59,407 nt of DNA from Sphingobacteriaceae bacterium (GTDB lineage Bacteria > Bacteroidota > Bacteroidia > Sphingobacteriales > Sphingobacteriaceae). The stretch spans positions 1-59,407 of the forward strand of contig CANKAT010000011.1 of the NCBI GenBank assembly GCA_947479815.1, written 5' to 3'. Positions 50,078-59,407 of this stretch are shown here, piece after piece; positions within the stretch are counted from its first letter, which is position 1, and each line of letters starts with the position of its first letter. The position numbers and the translations under genes are program-made. The notes beneath the pieces are model-generated. The model was not told where the DNA came from. It did not search any database and saw only the letters and a program-made list of their open reading frames with translations.

Positions 50078-50440
50078 ATGAAAAACTTAATTCTAGATTC
50101 TGATAACTTGGTTCTTTGGGATGAGGTACCAGTTTATCCTGCTATTTTTGATGCTAATCAGGCTTTCGCTGGATTAGAAGTTCAACTATTCGGTATTCTT
50201 AATCTAACTGTTGTAGATTCTGCAAGTGGACGGCCGGTTAGCCATGCATTAATTAGTATTGATAGTATTGGAAAAACCGCTGTATGTGGACACTGCGGAA
50301 AGGTTAGTTTAAACGATCTTAATTCAGGAAAATATCTTGTGGATATCATTTCACCGGGTTTCATAGCCCAAACCATATCAATAAGTATTCATGATACTGG
50401 CTCTTACGATTTTGAGGTAAAAATGATTAGTAATATTTGA
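50078..50440 (+). CDS. Small carboxypeptidase-regulatory-like protein with CGHC motif
   Basis: The 120-aa protein has no signal peptide or lipobox. Residues about 40-118 resemble a CarboxypepD_reg-like/CNA-B beta sandwich (LTVVDSASGRPVSHALISIDSIGK…GKYLVDIISPGFIAQTISISI). The turn where such domains normally have a TDENGxF stretch reads C70-G-H-C73-G instead, a motif best known from disulfide isomerases. The N-terminal 38 residues are not recognised. It stands alone, divergent from the KAS III-like gene and convergent with the LUD gene. Function is unknown. Confidence 0.75.
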   Translation: MKNLILDSDNLVLWDEVPVYPAIFDANQAFAGLEVQLFGILNLTVVDSASGRPVSHALISIDSIGKTAVCGHCGKVSLNDLNSGKYLVDIISPGFIAQTISISIHDTGSYDFEVKMISNI

Positions 50441-50479
50441 TCTATTGAGCGTTCAGGAATTGAATATCTTGATATCTTT

Positions 50480-51115
50480 TTAATTTTCTAGTAGAAAAAC
50501 ATAGAGTTCCTTTGGTCCGTGTGCGCCTAAAACCAGTGTTTTCTCTATATCTGCAGTACGACTCGGTCCGGTAATATTTGAAACCATACTAGGCATGCTT
50601 TCTGGATATTTTTCCTTCAAAAGTTTAAATCCATCTTTCAGATCGAGTACCAATTGAGAAGTGTAAGCTATCACGATATGTATATGCGGATATATACTTA
50701 ACCTTCTTCCAGCTGCTGTTCCATTCGAAACAAGTACACTCCCATTTCGAGCAACCAGAGCTTCACAGTAAGTGATACCCACATCAGCATTTAAAAACTC
50801 AGTATCAGTACTGTAAAAAGGGAATTCATACTTGCTTAATAGTGACTGTAATCCAGTTTCCCATGCGTAGATCCTTCGCCAATTATTTTTCTCAGCAAGG
50901 TCGAGCAAGTTTTCGATAAGTTGAATTTCGTCTTCGCAGAACATAAAATTTCCTGAAACTGCACTTAATTGTCCAGCAAAAAGAACATCCAGATGGTCGT
51001 TATATTCTTCGTAAAGCGGGGTATCTTCTAAATTTGGATAAGGGTTATCGCGTTTTTCAAGAAGTGCCTTTCGGATCTTCTTCAACATCTTTTCTTTAGA
51101 AGTTGTTTCTTTCAT
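50480..51115 (-). CDS. LUD-domain protein (LutC/YkgG family)
   Basis: The 211-aa protein matches the LUD/DUF162 family: a basic helical N-terminus (KEKMLKKIRKALLEKRDNPYPN), the core DVGITYCEALVARNGSVLVSN, and the C-terminal ITGPSRTADIEKTLVLGAHGPKELYVFLLE. LutC works with LutA and LutB in lactate oxidation in some bacteria, but neither partner is here, and the rsfS-ftsH-LUD order suggests a different, unknown role. The ATG at 51115 was chosen over a GTG two codons upstream. A stem-loop (51133-51174) separates it from ftsH. Confidence 0.9.
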   Translation of the reverse strand: MKETTSKEKMLKKIRKALLEKRDNPYPNLEDTPLYEEYNDHLDVLFAGQLSAVSGNFMFCEDEIQLIENLLDLAEKNNWRRIYAWETGLQSLLSKYEFPFYSTDTEFLNADVGITYCEALVARNGSVLVSNGTAAGRRLSIYPHIHIVIAYTSQLVLDLKDGFKLLKEKYPESMPSMVSNITGPSRTADIEKTLVLGAHGPKELYVFLLEN

Positions 51116-51132
51116 GGACACCTATATATTAA

Positions 51133-51174
51133 ATCACGAAACCAGAACATTTTTGTATGTTTTGATTTCGTGAT
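51133..51174. repeat. 18-bp imperfect stem-loop between ftsH and the LUD gene
   Basis: ATCACGAAACCAGAACAT (51133-51150) pairs with ATGTTTTGATTTCGTGAT (51157-51174) with two mismatches or wobble pairs and a 6-nt loop. No strong T-tract follows on the minus strand (TTAATATA), so it is not a textbook terminator. It may modulate read-through or mRNA processing between the two genes. Confidence 0.65.
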
Positions 51175-51191
51175 CATATCATGATTTTATG

Positions 51192-53276
51192 TTAATCTTT
51201 TGTTGAACTATTTTCTGGAAGATCAACAGCATGATCTACCTTTACTTCTTGCTCTATTGGTTCTTTTTCAGCTTTAGGTTCAATTCCATTCACAAACTCA
51301 TCATATGTTGTACGATTGTCGAACGGACGCTTTCCTAAAATTTCTTCCAGGTCTGATTGGAAAAGAATCTCTTTTTCAAGTAGTTTTTCAGCAAGCTTTT
51401 CAAGTCCATCACGTTTTTCAGTAAGTAATTGCTTGGTACGTTGATAGGCCCGATCAATTTGATTACGAACTTCAACATCAATCATTTCGGATGTTTTTTC
51501 TGAGTATGGCTTGTTGAACTGATATTCTCCTTGCGTATCGTTGAATGAAACATTACCTACTTTATCGTTCATTCCATAGATAGTTACCATGGCATAAGAT
51601 AATTTTGTGATACGTTCCAGGTCATTTTGGGCACCTGTCGATATTTTATTGAACACAAGGTCTTCGGCTACCCGACCACCCAATGTCATACACATACCAT
51701 CAATCAATTGTTCTGTAGTATATAAGAACTGTTCTTTTGGCAGATACTGCGCATATCCTAATGCTGCTACACCACGAGGAACGATTGAAACTTTAACCAA
51801 AGGGTCGGCATGTTCCAAGAACCAGCCCGCAATAGCGTGACCTGCTTCGTGATAAGCTACAATTCGTTTTTCTTCAGGAGATATGATTTTATTCTTTTTC
51901 TCTAATCCACCGATCACACGATCCACGGCATCCTGAAAATCTTGCATATCTACAGCTTCTTTATTGCGACGTGCTGCGATTAGGGCTGCTTCATTACAAA
52001 CGTTCGCAATTTCGGCACCTGCAAAACCAGGAGTTTGAGCCGATAATTTTTTGGCGTCTACACCTTTAGCAAGTTTTAATGGTTTCAGGTGAACTTTAAA
52101 AATTTGTTCACGCCCAACTAAATCAGGCTTGTCAATGGATATCTGACGGTCAAATCGTCCCGGACGAAGTAAAGCTGTATCCAATACGTCTGGTCTGTTT
52201 GTTGCTGCTAGAATGATAATTCCGGAGTCGGTTCCAAATCCATCCATCTCAACCAGTAACTGGTTCAATGTATTTTCTCTTTCGTCGTTTCCACCAACAA
52301 TATTATTCTTTCCGCGGGCACGTCCAATGGCATCTATTTCATCGATAAATATGATACAGGGCGCTTTTTCTTTTGCTTGTTTGAATAGATCCCGAACGCG
52401 GGATGCTCCAACTCCAACAAACATTTCAACAAAGTCTGAACCTGAAAGCGAGAAAAATGGAACCTGAGCTTCACCTGCAACCGCTTTTGCCATTAAAGTT
52501 TTACCGGTTCCTGGCGCACCAATTAGAAGTGCACCTTTAGGTATCTTACCCCCCAGATTGGTATATTTTTTAGGATTTTTCAGAAAATCTACGATCTCCA
52601 TCACTTCCTGTTTTGCCTCTTCTAATCCGGCAACATCATTGAATGTAATGGTTACCTGAGATTCTTTATCGAATAATGTAGCCTTAGATTTTCCGATGTT
52701 GAATATCTGACCACCACCTCCACCGCCGGCACCACCACCCATCCGTTTCATTATAAATACCCAGAAACCAACAAGCAAAAGCACAGGTAAAATAAATGAC
52801 ATGAACCATCCAGCCCAAGGACTTTCTCTAGTTTCAGAAACTATTGGTGTACGTTGGTTGGCCGTAAGGGCTTTCTCTGCTTCATTGATTTTACTTTCAA
52901 AACTCTCATAGGTTGCCTGTGTAAACGTATACTGAGGTCCTGTAGATGTTGCATTAAAACTACCCTTAGGTTTTACATCTTCGTATTTTTTTTGATCTAA
53001 ACGATCTTTCTTGATGTATACATCGATACTGTAAAGATCGCCGTTTTTATAAGAGACCAGTTTTTCAACATCACCAGTTTTCAACATTTCAGTTTCGAAC
53101 TTCTGGTAACTGATTGTTTTTGCATTATTCGAGCTGAATATGTACTGAACAACAAATAAACCCAGTATAATGACAGCATAAAGCCACATTATATTAAACT
53201 TAGGTGGTTTAGCTACGATTTTTTTTCCTGGTATTTTCTTGATGGGCTTTTTCGTATCCGAATTATTTTCTTTCAT
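51192..53276 (-). CDS. ftsH: ATP-dependent zinc metalloprotease FtsH
   Basis: FtsH degrades misfolded membrane proteins and short-lived regulators; in other Gram-negatives it sets LpxC levels. The 694-aa protein has two membrane segments (about 30-45 and 165-180) enclosing a periplasmic domain, a Gly-rich linker ([17 protein letters not shown]), an AAA module (Walker A GAPGTGKT, Walker [12 protein letters not shown] about RPGRFDRQI) and the M41 peptidase with HEAGH. The C-terminus is acidic and Lys-rich. It lies 49 nt after rsfS and upstream of the LUD gene on the same strand. Confidence 0.97.
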   Translation of the reverse strand: MKENNSDTKKPIKKIPGKKIVAKPPKFNIMWLYAVIILGLFVVQYIFSSNNAKTISYQKFETEMLKTGDVEKLVSYKNGDLYSIDVYIKKDRLDQKKYEDVKPKGSFNATSTGPQYTFTQATYESFESKINEAEKALTANQRTPIVSETRESPWAGWFMSFILPVLLLVGFWVFIMKRMGGGAGGGGGGQIFNIGKSKATLFDKESQVTITFNDVAGLEEAKQEVMEIVDFLKNPKKYTNLGGKIPKGALLIGAPGTGKTLMAKAVAGEAQVPFFSLSGSDFVEMFVGVGASRVRDLFKQAKEKAPCIIFIDEIDAIGRARGKNNIVGGNDERENTLNQLLVEMDGFGTDSGIIILAATNRPDVLDTALLRPGRFDRQISIDKPDLVGREQIFKVHLKPLKLAKGVDAKKLSAQTPGFAGAEIANVCNEAALIAARRNKEAVDMQDFQDAVDRVIGGLEKKNKIISPEEKRIVAYHEAGHAIAGWFLEHADPLVKVSIVPRGVAALGYAQYLPKEQFLYTTEQLIDGMCMTLGGRVAEDLVFNKISTGAQNDLERITKLSYAMVTIYGMNDKVGNVSFNDTQGEYQFNKPYSEKTSEMIDVEVRNQIDRAYQRTKQLLTEKRDGLEKLAEKLLEKEILFQSDLEEILGKRPFDNRTTYDEFVNGIEPKAEKEPIEQEVKVDHAVDLPENSSTKD

Positions 53277-53325
53277 TTTATAGCAATAAGTATTTTCATT
53301 TTAACGAACATTTACCTCAAAAGGT

Positions 53326-53700
53326 TTATGCACTTTTATAGGATTGCATTTCTGCATCTCCCCAAAGATCTTCAATTCCATAGTACTCACGTTTGTCGGT
53401 TTTGAAAATATGAACCACAACATCTACATAATCAAGAATAATCCAATCAGATTGCTGATATCCTTCTTTTCTCCATGGTTCAAGTTTGAGTGCTTTAAAA
53501 ACTTCCTCTTCAACACTTTGAGCAATAGCTTTTAGTTGGGTAGAAGATTCGGCATGGCAAACTACAAAGTAATCGGCAACCGAGCTGTGAATATTTCTTA
53601 AATCAAGACGAACAATTTCATTTCCTTTTTTTTCCTGTATCCCATGAACAACAATTTCAGAGATTGACGTTGATTCTTGAGCATTTTTATTTTTTACCAT
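53326..53700 (-). CDS. rsfS: Ribosome silencing factor RsfS
   Basis: RsfS binds ribosomal protein L14 and blocks subunit joining when nutrients are low. The 124-aa protein matches the family (DUF143): VVHGIQEKKGNEIVRLDLRNI, SVADYFVVCHAESSTQLKAIAQSVEE, and the signature KEGYQQSDWIILDYVDVVVHIFKTDKREYYGIEDLWGDAE. The gene is first in the rsfS-ftsH-LUD set and is divergent from birA across a 43-nt spacer. Confidence 0.96.
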   Translation of the reverse strand: MVKNKNAQESTSISEIVVHGIQEKKGNEIVRLDLRNIHSSVADYFVVCHAESSTQLKAIAQSVEEEVFKALKLEPWRKEGYQQSDWIILDYVDVVVHIFKTDKREYYGIEDLWGDAEMQSYKSA

Positions 53701-53743
53701 TAAAAAAATTTAGTTTTGATAAATTATATTAAGCAAATCTCTA

Positions 53744-54514
53744 TTGCAAAATAATACTTTTTCAGGACTATTTATTGGTCAGAATCTAATTACTTTAAAA
53801 GAGGTTGACTCAACAAATACCTTTCTTAAGGATGCTGTGTCAAAATCTACGCCATTATTGGATGGCACTGTAATAATGGCAGAGAAGCAATTTGCCGGAA
53901 GAGGCCAGGCCGAAAATTTATGGCAAAGCGAAGCGGGTAAAAATTTGACTTTCAGTATCCTTTTGAATCCATCTTTTCTTGCCGTAGATAGGCAATTTGA
54001 GCTTAATAAGGCAATCAGCATTGCCTTAAATGATGTTTTGACAAAATATATTCCTGCAAGTGCTTTTATTAAATGGCCCAATGATTTGTATATCCACAGT
54101 AAAAAAATAGGTGGAATGCTGATTGAAAATATTGTTCAAGGCAATAAAATTAAGTATGCCATAATTGGGGTAGGTTTGAATGTGAATCAAGAATTTTTCC
54201 CGACAAATCTTAAAAATGTTACCTCACTGAAACAAGAATTACATCAAGATTACGACTTATTGGGATTATTAGGTGAAATTTGCAGTGCTATTGAAGCCAG
54301 GTATCTTCAGCTTAAAGGCGGATCCCATAAAAAGATCAATGATGAATATCTGAATCTGTTGTATCTAAAAGATCAATGGGCTTCATTCAAGTTTGATGGA
54401 AGGGTTCAAAACGGAAAGATCATTGGAATAACTGACATTGGACAGCTCATACTGGAAACAGAACATGAGATAAGAATTTTTAACACTAAAGAAATTGAGT
54501 TTATAAATAATTAA
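53744..54514 (+). CDS. birA: Biotin--[acetyl-CoA-carboxylase] ligase
   Basis: The 256-aa protein attaches biotin to the carrier domain of acetyl-CoA carboxylase. It is the monofunctional type, without the DNA-binding N-terminus that lets E. coli BirA repress biotin genes. Marks are EVDSTNTFLKD, the biotinyl-AMP loop AGRGQAENLWQS, NLTFSILLNP, KWPNDLYIHSKKIGGMLIE and VGLNVNQ. The start is a TTG: in-frame upstream codons reach a stop (TAA) within eight codons, with no ATG or GTG between. It is divergent from rsfS and lies 4 nt before the DsbD-like gene. Confidence 0.93.
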   Translation: MQNNTFSGLFIGQNLITLKEVDSTNTFLKDAVSKSTPLLDGTVIMAEKQFAGRGQAENLWQSEAGKNLTFSILLNPSFLAVDRQFELNKAISIALNDVLTKYIPASAFIKWPNDLYIHSKKIGGMLIENIVQGNKIKYAIIGVGLNVNQEFFPTNLKNVTSLKQELHQDYDLLGLLGEICSAIEARYLQLKGGSHKKINDEYLNLLYLKDQWASFKFDGRVQNGKIIGITDIGQLILETEHEIRIFNTKEIEFINN

Positions 54515-54518
54515 GGAC

Positions 54519-56549
54519 ATGAAGAAACTTTTGGGAATAGTATTACTGTTTTTTTGTTTTGCTGCACAGGCTCAGTTTCCTGATCCTAATGCCAAGATAT
54601 TCGACCCAGTTAAATGGTCTTATTCATCAGAAAAAATAAATGATAAAGAGTTTGATCTGTTAATAACAGCAAAAATTGAAAAGGGATGGCATCTTTATTC
54701 TCAGTTTATTGAAGAGGGAGGGCCAATTCCAACTTCCTTTAAGTTCAATTCTTCTGCTGCATATAGGCTAATAGGGAAAGTTACTGAAAGTCCAAAACCA
54801 ATAACTGCTTTTGATAAGAATTTCAATATGGAAATAGCCTGGCATAAAAATCAGGCGGTGTTTAAACAACGTATTTTCTTAAACAAACCTGTATCAGCTA
54901 TTACAGGGGTACTTGAATTTATGGTTTGTGACGATCAGCGTTGCCTGCCTCCTGCCGAAGTTGAATTTGAGGTTCCGCTAGCTGCGGGTTCTGATGTTGT
55001 AATAGCTTCTAAAAGTGTTTCTCCTGACAGTGCTATCGTAACCGGGCAAGTGGCAGATTCTAGTTCCAATCCGGTTAGTTCAGTTTTAGTTTCTAATAAA
55101 ACGGCTTCAAAGGCTGAGGGCTCTCTATGGGCTATTTTTATTGCTGGTTTTATTGGAGGTCTTGCCGCATTTTTTATGCCTTGTATCTACCCAATGATTC
55201 CAATGACGGTTTCATTTTTTACCAAGCAGTCGGGTTCAAGAGCAAAGGGAATCAGAAGTGCCATTATTTATGGTGTGTCAATTATTATTATTTATGTTGC
55301 CTTAGGATTATTAATAACCCTGATCTTTGGCGCTTCGGCCTTGAATGAAGCTGCCAGCAGTGCCACTTTCAATCTTTTGTTCTTTGTAGCTCTGATCATT
55401 TTTGGAATTTCTTTTCTTGGTGCATTTGAGATCACCCTTCCTTCATCTTTAGTCAATAAAATGGATGAAAAGTCGAATCAAAGCGGCTTCATGGGTTTAT
55501 TTTTTATGGCTTTTACACTTGCGCTAGTTTCATTTTCATGTACAGGCCCAATCATTGGTACTTTGTTGGTTGATGCGGTATCCAAAGGTTCATATTTAGG
55601 CCCAGCAATTGGAATGCTTGGATTTTCATCAGCATTGGCAATTCCTTTTACCCTTTTTGCAATATTTCCATCTTGGTTGAAAGAGATGCCAAAATCGGGC
55701 GGATGGCTAAACACCGTAAAGGTATCACTCGGCTTCCTGGAAATTGCACTTGCCTTTAAGTTCTTATCAAATGTTGACCTTGCTTACCATTGGGGCATTT
55801 TTAATAGAGATATATTTTTGATTATCTGGATTGTGGTTTTTGGAATGTGGTCACTTTATTTGCTGGGTAAACTTCGTTTATCACATGATTCTGAGATCAA
55901 TTTTCTTTCATTACCAAGGTTATTCTTCGCTATGTTTATTTTGGGGTTCACCATTTATATGGTACCGGGTTTATGGGGAGCGCCATTGAAAGGTATTAGT
56001 GCCTGGCTACCCCCACAAACAACTCAAGAATTTGATCTTTACTCAAATGCTGGATCTGCGGTAACTAAAACTCAGACATCTGGAAAAAAGTATGCAGGCT
56101 TGTTCCATGCACCACATGGCTTGGATGCATTTTATGATTATGAGCAGGGTCTTGCTTATGCAAAAAGCGTAAATAAACCCATATTGCTTGATTTTACAGG
56201 ATGGAGCTGTACTAATTGTCGTAAAATGGAGGCTAGTGTATGGCCTGATAAGGAAGTATTGCGTCGTCTTCGCGAAGATTATGTTTTGATATCTTTGTAT
56301 GTGGATGATAAAACAGAATTAAGTCAGGAAGAGAAATACAATTCAGCGTTTAGTGGAAAAAAAATAAGTTCTTTAGGGCAAAAATGGAGTGATTTTCAGG
56401 CTTCTAAATTTGGCACTAATTCACAACCTTATTACGTGATAGCCGATCATGATGGAAGCGTATTAGTTCCGCCACAGTCATTTAATTTGGATGTAAATAA
56501 TTACATGAAATTTTTAGAAAGTGGTAAGATCGCTTTTGAAAAGAAATAA
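54519..56549 (+). CDS. DsbD-like thiol:disulfide transmembrane protein (with CcdA and thioredoxin domains)
   Basis: The 676-aa protein moves reducing power from the cytoplasm to the periplasm. It has a signal peptide (about 1-18, ending AQA), an N-terminal nDsbD-like domain (about 20-155) whose cysteines lie in VCDDQRCLPPAEVEF, a CcdA-type membrane domain (about 205-500) with PCIYPMIPMT and SCTGPIIGTLL, and a C-terminal thioredoxin domain (about 540-676) with FTGWSCTNCRKME. All three redox pairs are present, so the relay should work. It follows birA closely and precedes pfkA. Confidence 0.93.
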   Translation: MKKLLGIVLLFFCFAAQAQFPDPNAKIFDPVKWSYSSEKINDKEFDLLITAKIEKGWHLYSQFIEEGGPIPTSFKFNSSAAYRLIGKVTESPKPITAFDKNFNMEIAWHKNQAVFKQRIFLNKPVSAITGVLEFMVCDDQRCLPPAEVEFEVPLAAGSDVVIASKSVSPDSAIVTGQVADSSSNPVSSVLVSNKTASKAEGSLWAIFIAGFIGGLAAFFMPCIYPMIPMTVSFFTKQSGSRAKGIRSAIIYGVSIIIIYVALGLLITLIFGASALNEAASSATFNLLFFVALIIFGISFLGAFEITLPSSLVNKMDEKSNQSGFMGLFFMAFTLALVSFSCTGPIIGTLLVDAVSKGSYLGPAIGMLGFSSALAIPFTLFAIFPSWLKEMPKSGGWLNTVKVSLGFLEIALAFKFLSNVDLAYHWGIFNRDIFLIIWIVVFGMWSLYLLGKLRLSHDSEINFLSLPRLFFAMFILGFTIYMVPGLWGAPLKGISAWLPPQTTQEFDLYSNAGSAVTKTQTSGKKYAGLFHAPHGLDAFYDYEQGLAYAKSVNKPILLDFTGWSCTNCRKMEASVWPDKEVLRRLREDYVLISLYVDDKTELSQEEKYNSAFSGKKISSLGQKWSDFQASKFGTNSQPYYVIADHDGSVLVPPQSFNLDVNNYMKFLESGKIAFEKK

Positions 56550-56553
56550 TAAA

Positions 56554-57537
56554 ATGAATAAAGCAAATATTAAAAATATTGGTGTTTTTACCTCTGGAGG
56601 CGATTCGCCTGGCATGAATGCAGCAATACGTGCGGTTGTAAGAACCGCATTGTACTATGATTTGAATGTTACAGGCATTTTACGTGGCTATGACGGAATG
56701 ATCAGCGGTGAATTTAAGCAGATGGATAGAAAATCAGTTGCAAACATCATTCAGCGTGGTGGAACCTTATTGAAAACCGCCAGAAGCGAAGAATTCCGAA
56801 CAAAAGAAGGTAGAGCTAAGGCTCATGAACAGTTAGTGAATAATGGAATTGATGCTATTGTGGCTATTGGCGGGGATGGTACATTTACAGGAGCCAATAT
56901 TTTTCATGAAGAATTTAATATTCCTGTTATCGGACTTCCCGGAACCATTGACAATGATTTGATGGGTACCGACTTTACAATAGGTTATGATACTGCCATT
57001 AATACCGTTATTGATGCTGTAGATAAGATACGTGATACGGCCGAGTCGCATGATAGATTGTTTATTGTTGAAGTTATGGGCCGCGACTCCGGTTTGATAG
57101 CCTTGAGAAGTGGAATTGGTTCTGGGGCAGAGGCAATTTTGATTCCTGAAACCAAAACAGATATTAATGCTTTGATCCATCGTTTGGAAATAAGTAGGAA
57201 GGATAAGTCGTCAAAGATTATCATTGTTGCTGAAGGGGATGATGTCGGCGGTGCCTTTGAAATCGCAAAAATCGTAAAAGATAAATTCCCGGGTATTGAT
57301 ACCAGGGTTTCTATTTTAGGACATATCCAAAGAGGTGGAGCCCCATCCTGTATGGACAGGGTATTGGCCAGCAGGTTAGGTGTAGCAGCTGTTGAAGCTC
57401 TGATGGAAGGTAGAACCTGCGAAATGATTGGTATAGTGAATCAGAAAATACATTTTACCCCCTTTAGTAGTGCCATTAAACATAACACTGATGTGAATTC
57501 TGAGCTATTGAAGATCGTTGATATTTTATCGCTCTAA
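56554..57537 (+). CDS. pfkA: 6-phosphofructokinase
   Basis: PfkA phosphorylates fructose 6-phosphate in glycolysis. The 327-aa protein has GVFTSGGDSPGMNAAIRAVVR at the N-terminus, RGGTLLKTARSEEF, IGGDGTFTGA and PGTIDNDL with the catalytic Asp, and GHIQRGGAPSCMDR. Gly in GGDG marks it as ATP-dependent; pyrophosphate-using enzymes have Asp there. The ATG at 56554 gives the normal N-terminus; an upstream GTG inside the DsbD gene would add eleven unrelated residues. It starts 4 nt after the stop of the DsbD-like gene. Confidence 0.97.
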   Translation: MNKANIKNIGVFTSGGDSPGMNAAIRAVVRTALYYDLNVTGILRGYDGMISGEFKQMDRKSVANIIQRGGTLLKTARSEEFRTKEGRAKAHEQLVNNGIDAIVAIGGDGTFTGANIFHEEFNIPVIGLPGTIDNDLMGTDFTIGYDTAINTVIDAVDKIRDTAESHDRLFIVEVMGRDSGLIALRSGIGSGAEAILIPETKTDINALIHRLEISRKDKSSKIIIVAEGDDVGGAFEIAKIVKDKFPGIDTRVSILGHIQRGGAPSCMDRVLASRLGVAAVEALMEGRTCEMIGIVNQKIHFTPFSSAIKHNTDVNSELLKIVDILSL

Positions 57538-57629
57538 ATTAAGAGAGTTCTAATTTTTGAATTTTGAGCAAGGTGGTATTATAATTAAACATCAGGTTTA
57601 AACGTAATTAATCCATACTATAAATTTAT

Positions 57630-58838
57630 ATGAGGCGCATTAATAAGTGGAGTTTCCTGATTTACACCTCGTTTGTATTAGGCATAGGATGCTCAGCCCC
57701 ATCGCCCCAAAAGACAAACGAGCCGGCACTTTCACTTAAGATTCAGAAAATTGCCGAAGGCCTTCATTCTCCTGTTTCAGCTGCATTTACTGCAGATGGA
57801 ACCATGCTCATTGCTGAACAAACCGGACAGATCAGGGTTCTGAAAGGCAAGGATCTACTCGAAGTAGCATTTCTTGATCTGCAAAATAAGCTTGTCAAAT
57901 TGAGCGGTGCTTATGATGAACGAGGTTTATTGGGCATTGCTCTTCATCCTGATTATTCCCACAATAAAAAATTCTATGTTTATTATAGTGCTCCTGCCAC
58001 TGAATCAGGAAGTGATCACCAATCTGTAGTTTCCGAATTTATCGCATCTTCTGATCCCCTGAGGGCAGATTCCGCATCCGAAAGAGTTTTACTGACCGTT
58101 CAGCAGCCAGAAAGCAATCATAATGGTGGGGATCTTAAATTTGGTCCGGATGGTTATTTATACATCGGATTGGGAGATGGTGGCGGTGCGGGTGATAAAC
58201 ATGGAGCTTCAGGTAACGGTCAAAATATGAACACCTTGCTTGGAAAAATTCTAAGAATTGATGTAAATACAGAACGTTCGTATAACATTCCTCAGGATAA
58301 TCCTTTTGTTGGAAAGCAGGCTAAATCAGAGATTTGGGCCTATGGTTTGCGAAATCCCTGGCGATTTTCTTTTGACCGTAAAACCGGGCAGCTTTTTGCA
58401 GCTGATGTTGGTCAAAATAAGTTTGAAGAGGTTAATATCATTGAAAAAGGTGGGAATTACGGATGGAGGATCATGGAAGCCACACATTGTTTTGATCCGG
58501 AAGCAAATTGTAAAACTGATGGACTAAAATTGCCCATTAATGAATATAAGCATGAATTGGGTATTAGTATTACCGGTGGATATGTTTATAATGGTTCGGC
58601 AATAAAAGTACTATCAGGAAAATATATATTTGGAGACTGGACTGGCCCACTGTTTTTTCTTGAGCAAAAGGGTCAAACATGGATCCGTGGAAATATTGAA
58701 TTAACAGGCAAACCATCGGGCGACTTAAAAATCTTAGGATTTGCCGAGGATAATTTTGCTGAGCTGTATGTCCTGACCAATCAGGAAGTGGGCTCAAAAG
58801 GAACAAAAGGAGCTGTTTATAAATTTTTGAATCCCTAA
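57630..58838 (+). CDS. PQQ-dependent sugar dehydrogenase-like lipoprotein
   Basis: The 402-aa protein has a lipoprotein signal ([13 protein letters not shown], lipobox GIGC). The rest is a six-bladed beta propeller of the glucose/sorbosone dehydrogenase family: [74 protein letters not shown], and [33 protein letters not shown]. These match aldose sugar dehydrogenases such as YliI that use PQQ; PQQ synthesis genes are not in the window. The gmhA start overlaps its stop (TAATG), so the two are coupled. Confidence 0.9.
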   Translation: MRRINKWSFLIYTSFVLGIGCSAPSPQKTNEPALSLKIQKIAEGLHSPVSAAFTADGTMLIAEQTGQIRVLKGKDLLEVAFLDLQNKLVKLSGAYDERGLLGIALHPDYSHNKKFYVYYSAPATESGSDHQSVVSEFIASSDPLRADSASERVLLTVQQPESNHNGGDLKFGPDGYLYIGLGDGGGAGDKHGASGNGQNMNTLLGKILRIDVNTERSYNIPQDNPFVGKQAKSEIWAYGLRNPWRFSFDRKTGQLFAADVGQNKFEEVNIIEKGGNYGWRIMEATHCFDPEANCKTDGLKLPINEYKHELGISITGGYVYNGSAIKVLSGKYIFGDWTGPLFFLEQKGQTWIRGNIELTGKPSGDLKILGFAEDNFAELYVLTNQEVGSKGTKGAVYKFLNP

Positions 58839-59407
58839 TGGATAGAATTAAAAAACATTTTACTGAAGCCAGAGAAGTACTGGATGCATTTATTTCTGAG
58901 CCTAATAATTTCAGCGCTATTGAATCTGCAGGAAAGATCTTAGTAGAGGCTATTCAATCGGGTGGCAAGGTTATATCGTGTGGTAATGGGGGTTCGATGT
59001 GTGATGCCATGCATTTCGCAGAAGAACTATCGGGCAAATATAGAAACGACCGACCCGCATATCCAGCTATTGCAATTTCTGATCCTTCTCATTTGAGTTG
59101 TGTAGCAAATGATTATGGCTATGCCTTTGTTTTTTCAAGAATGGTTGAAGCTATTGGACAAAAGGGTGATGTACTTTTTGCGATTAGTACCAGCGGTAAT
59201 TCTGAAAATGTTTTAAAAGCTATTGAGGCCGCAAGAATTAAGGAAATGAAAGTGATTGGCCTGACCGGTAAAAATGGCGGTAGTATGGCCGGTCTTTGTG
59301 ACGTGGAAATTCGTGCTCCCCAATCAGAATATGCAGACAGGGCACAGGAGATTCATATTAAGGTGATTCATTCGTTGATTGACTTTGTCGAATTAAACAT
59401 TTCTGCG
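58838..59407 (+). CDS. gmhA: Phosphoheptose isomerase, cut at the window edge
   Basis: GmhA converts sedoheptulose 7-phosphate to D-glycero-D-manno-heptose 7-phosphate for LPS core or S-layer sugars. The 190 visible residues match nearly the full family length; no stop is reached before the edge. Motifs are [23 protein letters not shown] (sugar-phosphate and zinc region), [19 protein letters not shown] and the C-terminal [17 protein letters not shown], with a conserved Glu/His pair. Its ATG overlaps the upstream stop by 1 nt. Confidence 0.95.
   Translation, partial: MDRIKKHFTEAREVLDAFISEPNNFSAIESAGKILVEAIQSGGKVISCGNGGSMCDAMHFAEELSGKYRNDRPAYPAIAISDPSHLSCVANDYGYAFVFSRMVEAIGQKGDVLFAISTSGNSENVLKAIEAARIKEMKVIGLTGKNGGSMAGLCDVEIRAPQSEYADRAQEIHIKVIHSLIDFVELNISA

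Noticed and set aside
50480-51115. LUD protein as part of a lactate oxidation operon
   Set aside because: lutA and lutB are absent, and the gene follows ftsH. Only the family name supports that role.

Overview
The window is a stretch of core chromosome from a member of the Bacteroidota, most likely the order Sphingobacteriales (Pedobacter/Solitalea-like). The support is family and gene-order evidence: a fused LpxC/FabZ gene inside an lpxD-lpxC/fabZ-lpxA-efp cluster, a PorX-type response regulator with a PglZ domain, monofunctional BirA, DUF4175, DUF2752/TM2 and Ig-like lipoprotein families, AT-rich spacers, and promoter elements of the Bacteroidota type (TAnnTTTG at -7, TTTG at -33). The species itself cannot be read from the sequence. 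No phage, CRISPR array, rRNA or tRNA was seen. The only mobile-element trace is at the far left edge.

Layout. Positions 1-141 look like the right end of an insertion sequence (a 34-residue protein tail plus three 30-31-nt terminal repeats). Positions 142-654 are non-coding and full of hairpins. From 719 to 6603 (minus strand) lies the lipid A cluster: an HD phosphohydrolase, lpxD, lpxC/fabZ, lpxA, an ABC ATPase and efp. Divergent from it, 6677-10635 (plus) carries porX, tsaE, alanine dehydrogenase and a D-Ala-D-Ala dipeptidase. A small lipoprotein gene (minus), a large secreted zinc metalloprotease and a secreted phosphodiester glycosidase follow. 14958-19146 is a tightly coupled trio: a DUF4175 membrane/coiled-coil protein, an RsbW-like ATPase and YbeY. 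After pirin come an NAD(P)-binding protein, the ABC-F protein Uup, two parS-like sites and mnmG. 24611-29746 holds a lipoprotein, a gamma carbonic anhydrase and the divergent NAD genes nadB and nadA, separated by a 409-nt AT-rich spacer.

29750-34375 carries a dicarboxylate/amino acid symporter, an L,D-transpeptidase, thiL and a GH29 fucosidase. 34451-39202 holds rmuC, an FAD oxidoreductase, a YugP-like peptidase, apaG and dusB. 39281-42344 is a CPBP protease-DUF2007-cdsA-TonB run, convergent with mfd. 45838-48640 is a five-gene operon of small or poorly known proteins (DUF2752, TM2, DUF2905, Nif3-like, zinc ribbon). The right end holds a KAS III-like enzyme, a small CGHC protein, LUD, ftsH, rsfS, birA, a DsbD-like protein, pfkA, a PQQ-type sugar dehydrogenase lipoprotein and gmhA, which is cut by the window edge.

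Functionally the window is dominated by envelope and housekeeping work: lipid A and heptose precursor synthesis (lpxA/C/D, fabZ, gmhA), phospholipid synthesis (cdsA), wall turnover (L,D-transpeptidase, D,D-dipeptidase), protein quality control (ftsH), translation and ribosome maturation (efp, ybeY, rsfS, mnmG, tsaE, dusB, Uup), DNA repair (mfd, rmuC) and NAD synthesis. The items most worth a second look are the pair of parS-like sites directly upstream of mnmG, the DUF4175/ATPase/YbeY coupling, the nested palindrome between nadB and nadA, and the repeat-rich left edge. No clear-cut new defence or biosynthetic system was found.
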